DNA of 6,272 nt, taken from assembly GCA_023446735.1 (NCBI GenBank), contig JAEXPQ010000224.1:1-6272 (forward strand), in the 5' to 3' direction. Source of the DNA: Verrucomicrobiota bacterium. GTDB lineage: Bacteria; Verrucomicrobiota; Verrucomicrobiia; Opitutales; Opitutaceae. Under the pieces are notes generated by a model. That model did no database searches, was not told the DNA's origin, and saw only the letters and a program-made list of their open reading frames with translations. Numbering within the stretch: position 1 is the first letter of the stretch; each line of letters opens with the position of its first letter. A program made the translations under genes and the position numbers. Below are positions 4,110-6,272 of this stretch, in pieces.

Positions 4110-6272
4110 TCACGGACCTTCGACGACGGTCGCAGTCGACTCCAACCCGGAGGGGAGGAGCAGGCGGGCGGCGAGCGGCTGCGCGGCCGCGGGACGGCCG
4201 CAGGAATCCTGTCCGGCTCCCATCGTCACCCGGGCAAGCCCGTTCACGGTGACGGCATCGCCATTGGGCTGGGCGAGTCCGGATCCGGCGATTTTGACGG
4301 ATACCGTCCCCGTATCGGAGAAAAGGAGGTACGGGACGGCCGAGAGTCGGGTGCTGATGTCGTGCACGACCGCGAGACCGCCGACGGTGGCGACGCTTGG
4401 GGCGTACAGTCCGATCGGGCCGTGCGAGCCGGCGTACGCGACATTGCCGTGGTGGATTCCGCCGACGCTGCCGTCGGTCGAGATGACGCCGGAGGCCGCC
4501 ACGGCGGCCCAGCCCACATACGGTGCGTCGGTCTTCGTCACGCCGGGATTGTTCGCGGTGCCCACCGAGTAGATCGTGAAGTGGGTGGTTTGGTCGGCGC
4601 CGGCCAGGATGACCGTGGGGCGGCCCTTCATGTAGCGAATGCCCGTTTGGTTGTAGAACGCGGGTTCCACCGGGCCGGTGGCGTCCTCAAGGACGACGGT
4701 GATGGCTCCGGCGCCCGACATCTCCACTTGCACGATACTCGCGTTTTCATCGAGGAACGACAGGCGGGCGATCTGGTCGGGCTCGGCGCTGAAGGTGCCG
4801 GCCGCGCCCGCGAGGAGGAATTGGTCGTAGATGGCGCCGTTCGGGTGATGGATATCCTGCCACTCCGCACGTGTGGCGACCTCGCCGGCGGTGCGTTGAC
4901 CGGGGGCGGGAACCACCCCGACGACAACGGGAGCCGAGAGCGCGCCGCCGGCCGGACCGGTTGCGATGCAGTCATAGAGACCGGCTGCGGCGGAACCGAC
5001 CGCCGGGAACGTGAGGGACGCCTCATCCGCCCCGGGAATGGAAATACCGGCCCGAAACCACTGGAAGCCGGTGGCCCCGACTGCGGATACCGCGAGCGAC
5101 GCCGGTTGGCCGACGGCCGCGGCGACCGAGTGCACCTGGTTCTCGATGGTCGGAGGGGACGTGGATTCGATCCGCAGAGTGGCCGAGTTGCTCACGACCG
5201 AGGCCACGCCGTTGGAGACGACGACCGAGTAGCTGCCGGCGTCGCCTGGGCGCACCGAGTCGATCGAGAAGGCCGCGTCGGTGGCGCCGGGAAGAGCCGC
5301 GCCGTCTTTGCGCCATTGGTAGGAGAAAGGGCCGGGGCCCGCGGCCTCGACGGCGAAGCTCACGCGCTCGCCGACGGCCGCGACGCGCGGGGAGGGTTGG
5401 ACGGCGACGACCGGCAGCAGGGCGGCACCGTAACTTTCCGGCGGCCCGAGGTAGCTGGGGCGCGCGCCCGTCGTCTCGACCAGGATCTTTTGCACGACGA
5501 CTCCGGGGTCGACCGCCCAGAGTTTGAGCGTGTGGTAGCCGGCCTGCTCGATCCTGTGGACGGAGCGGCCGGTTCGGGCGCTGTTGCGCACGGACTCCTC
5601 CCACTCGGCATTCCCGTTCTGGGCGTTGAACGAGGCCGGGACGAGGGTGACGACCTGCGGCGGCTCGTCGTCGAAAGACGCGGCGTAGCGAAGGGGCCGG
5701 CCGGCGCCGAAGTTCAGCGTCGGCCCGAACACGGGCGAGAGGGCGACGGCGCCGGTCGTGAAGAAGTGGATCCGGTATTCGAGACAGGCGGAGTCGACTC
5801 CGGGCGAGGCCGCCGGGCTGTCGGCCGGCGCCACGGCGCGCAGGCCGGAGAGGGTGCGGCCGTAGCCCTCGATGCGGTCCCAGCGGCGTTCGCCGGCCGC
5901 GAGGTTGGCGGTGTAGTGTTCGGGTTCGATGGAGACGACCCCCTCGGACTCGACGAAGCCGCGCAGGTCGGCGCGGGTGACTTCGGTCGGGTTGAAGATG
6001 GACAGGTCGGCGGTCACGGCGGCGCCGGCCCCCGTGAGGGCGATCGTCGCCGTCGTCAGGCCGGTCGGCGCGAGTGCCCAGTCGATGGAGATGGAGAGGC
6101 GGACGTCCTTGGTGACCGTGCCGGCGGTCTCGGAGACGCGCACCCAGGGCGCGCTCGGCGTGGCGGTGAAGGTGAAGGGCGTCTGCCCCTGGTTGAAGAG
6201 CTCGAGCGAGCGGGTCTGCCGGTTGAACGCATCGAACGGCGGCAGCGCCGGCCGGCCGGCGCTGCCGCCGTT
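4110..6272 (-). CDS. GH115-type alpha-glucuronidase, C-terminal part, with Ig-like and end modules
   Basis: This is a partial gene: the frame is open to the right edge, and the 720 residues seen (numbered from the edge) are its C-terminal end. Residues 1 to about 282 match the terminal beta-sandwich region of glycoside hydrolase family 115 as I recall it: RSLELFNQGQTPFTF (21-35), EPEHYT (116-121), GYGRTLSGL (136-144), SFDDEPPQVV (199-208), HTLKLWAVDPGVVVQKI (247-263), PSYLGPPES (272-280). GH115 enzymes remove 4-O-methyl-glucuronic acid from internal xylose units of xylan, usually outside the cytoplasm. Two Ig-like domains follow (about 289-369 and 373-453), then an Opitutaceae-type module (about 455-720). 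The catalytic domains and any signal peptide lie beyond base 6272, so activity cannot be judged. GTG 6143 is not the start: the upstream codons (SAPW before VRVS) continue the domain. The stop is TGA at 4112-4110. Polysaccharide use in the gut, soil or sediment is inferred. Confidence 0.85.
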   Translation of the reverse strand, partial: NGGSAGRPALPPFDAFNRQTRSLELFNQGQTPFTFTATPSAPWVRVSETAGTVTKDVRLSISIDWALAPTGLTTATIALTGAGAAVTADLSIFNPTEVTRADLRGFVESEGVVSIEPEHYTANLAAGERRWDRIEGYGRTLSGLRAVAPADSPAASPGVDSACLEYRIHFFTTGAVALSPVFGPTLNFGAGRPLRYAASFDDEPPQVVTLVPASFNAQNGNAEWEESVRNSARTGRSVHRIEQAGYHTLKLWAVDPGVVVQKILVETTGARPSYLGPPESYGAALLPVVAVQPSPRVAAVGERVSFAVEAAGPGPFSYQWRKDGAALPGATDAAFSIDSVRPGDAGSYSVVVSNGVASVVSNSATLRIESTSPPTIENQVHSVAAAVGQPASLAVSAVGATGFQWFRAGISIPGADEASLTFPAVGSAAAGLYDCIATGPAGGALSAPVVVGVVPAPGQRTAGEVATRAEWQDIHHPNGAIYDQFLLAGAAGTFSAEPDQIARLSFLDENASIVQVEMSGAGAITVVLEDATGPVEPAFYNQTGIRYMKGRPTVILAGADQTTHFTIYSVGTANNPGVTKTDAPYVGWAAVAASGVISTDGSVGGIHHGNVAYAGSHGPIGLYAPSVATVGGLAVVHDISTRLSAVPYLLFSDTGTVSVKIAGSGLAQPNGDAVTVNGLARVTMGAGQDSCGRPAAAQPLAARLLLPSGLESTATVVEGP
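4113..4910 (-). other. C-terminal module of unknown function on the GH115 protein (Opitutaceae-type)
   Basis: The last roughly 266 residues begin with GEVATRAEWQDIHHPNGAIY (about 463-482), pass through ARLSFLDENASIVQVEMSGA (502-521) and FYNQTGIRYMKG (540-551), and finish with IGLYAPSV (620-627), KIAGSGLAQPNGDAVTVNGL (660-679) and VTMGAG (682-687). I recall the same series (HPNG..YDQ, SF.D....VQVE.SG, G.YAPGV, LAQPNG.AV.V.G) at the ends of long Ig-repeat surface proteins in Opitutus. It is Gly/Ala/Val/Thr-rich and beta-predicted, with no PEP-CTERM or LPXTG sorting motif and no membrane helix at the end. A role in surface attachment, secretion or polysaccharide binding is possible but unproven. 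Confidence 0.6.
4914..5408 (-). other. two tandem Ig-like domains linking GH115 to the end module
   Basis: Domain 1 (residues about 289-369) shows VGERVSF, the core Trp in SYQWRKDG (317-324), LPGAT and DAGSYSVVVSN (344-354), the standard bacterial Ig-like layout with Val replacing the second Cys. Domain 2 (about 373-453) shows VGQPASL, FQWFRAG (403-409), IPGAD and AGLYDCIATG (431-440), keeping the late Cys but losing the Asp before Ala-Gly. Such domains usually act as rigid spacers or bind carbohydrate weakly; here they probably hold the hydrolase away from the end module. Confidence 0.8.

Noticed and set aside
2918..4252. Plus-strand open frame opposite the beta-repeat protein
   Set aside because: Its translation is low-complexity Gly/Asp/Ala/His sequence; the minus strand has a real repeat protein with a ribosome-binding site.
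6141..6143. GTG as the start of the GH115 protein
   Set aside because: The frame continues upstream without a stop to the edge, and those 43 codons carry on the same beta-domain sequence.
1..6272. tRNA, rRNA, CRISPR array, insertion sequence or phage gene
   Set aside because: I looked for cloverleaf arms with CCA ends, regularly spaced repeats, transposase motifs and att-like repeats and saw none.

Overview
The window looks like chromosomal DNA from a high-GC Verrucomicrobiota bacterium, most likely an Opitutaceae relative. The reasons are the strong GC bias at third codon positions, a xylan-type GH115 hydrolase carrying Ig-like domains plus a C-terminal module I recall from large Opitutus secreted proteins, and short dispersed repeats of a kind I recall between Opitutaceae genes. 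The taxonomic call rests on recalled patterns, not on a search.

Layout, left to right. Bases 1-386 hold the tail of an unidentified plus-strand reading frame, a nested inverted repeat built on CACGGAT/ATCCGTG, and a degenerate 7-bp tandem repeat. A small two-helix membrane protein of the DUF3592 type (plus, 387-947) follows. It converges across a hairpin-rich gap on a secreted protein with two copies of an alpha-helical domain (minus, 1086-2096). A 168-bp divergent region containing a 13-bp direct repeat separates that gene from elbB (plus, 2265-2921), a DJ-1/PfpI-family glyoxalase and the most securely named gene here. elbB converges, with only 20 bp between stops, on a beta-repeat protein with a cysteine-rich tail (minus, 2942-3916). 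The right third (minus, 4110 to the window edge) is the C-terminal part of a GH115-type alpha-glucuronidase with two Ig-like domains and the Opitutaceae-type end module. Its catalytic part lies beyond base 6272.

The genes do not form an obvious operon or pathway. Strand changes between nearly every pair suggest independent transcription units. No RNA gene, CRISPR array, transposase or phage gene is visible. I see no convincing undescribed multi-gene system. The most novel items are single proteins: the unassigned end module on the GH115 enzyme, the duplicated helical domain in the 1086-2096 product, and the repeat protein with the cysteine-rich tail.
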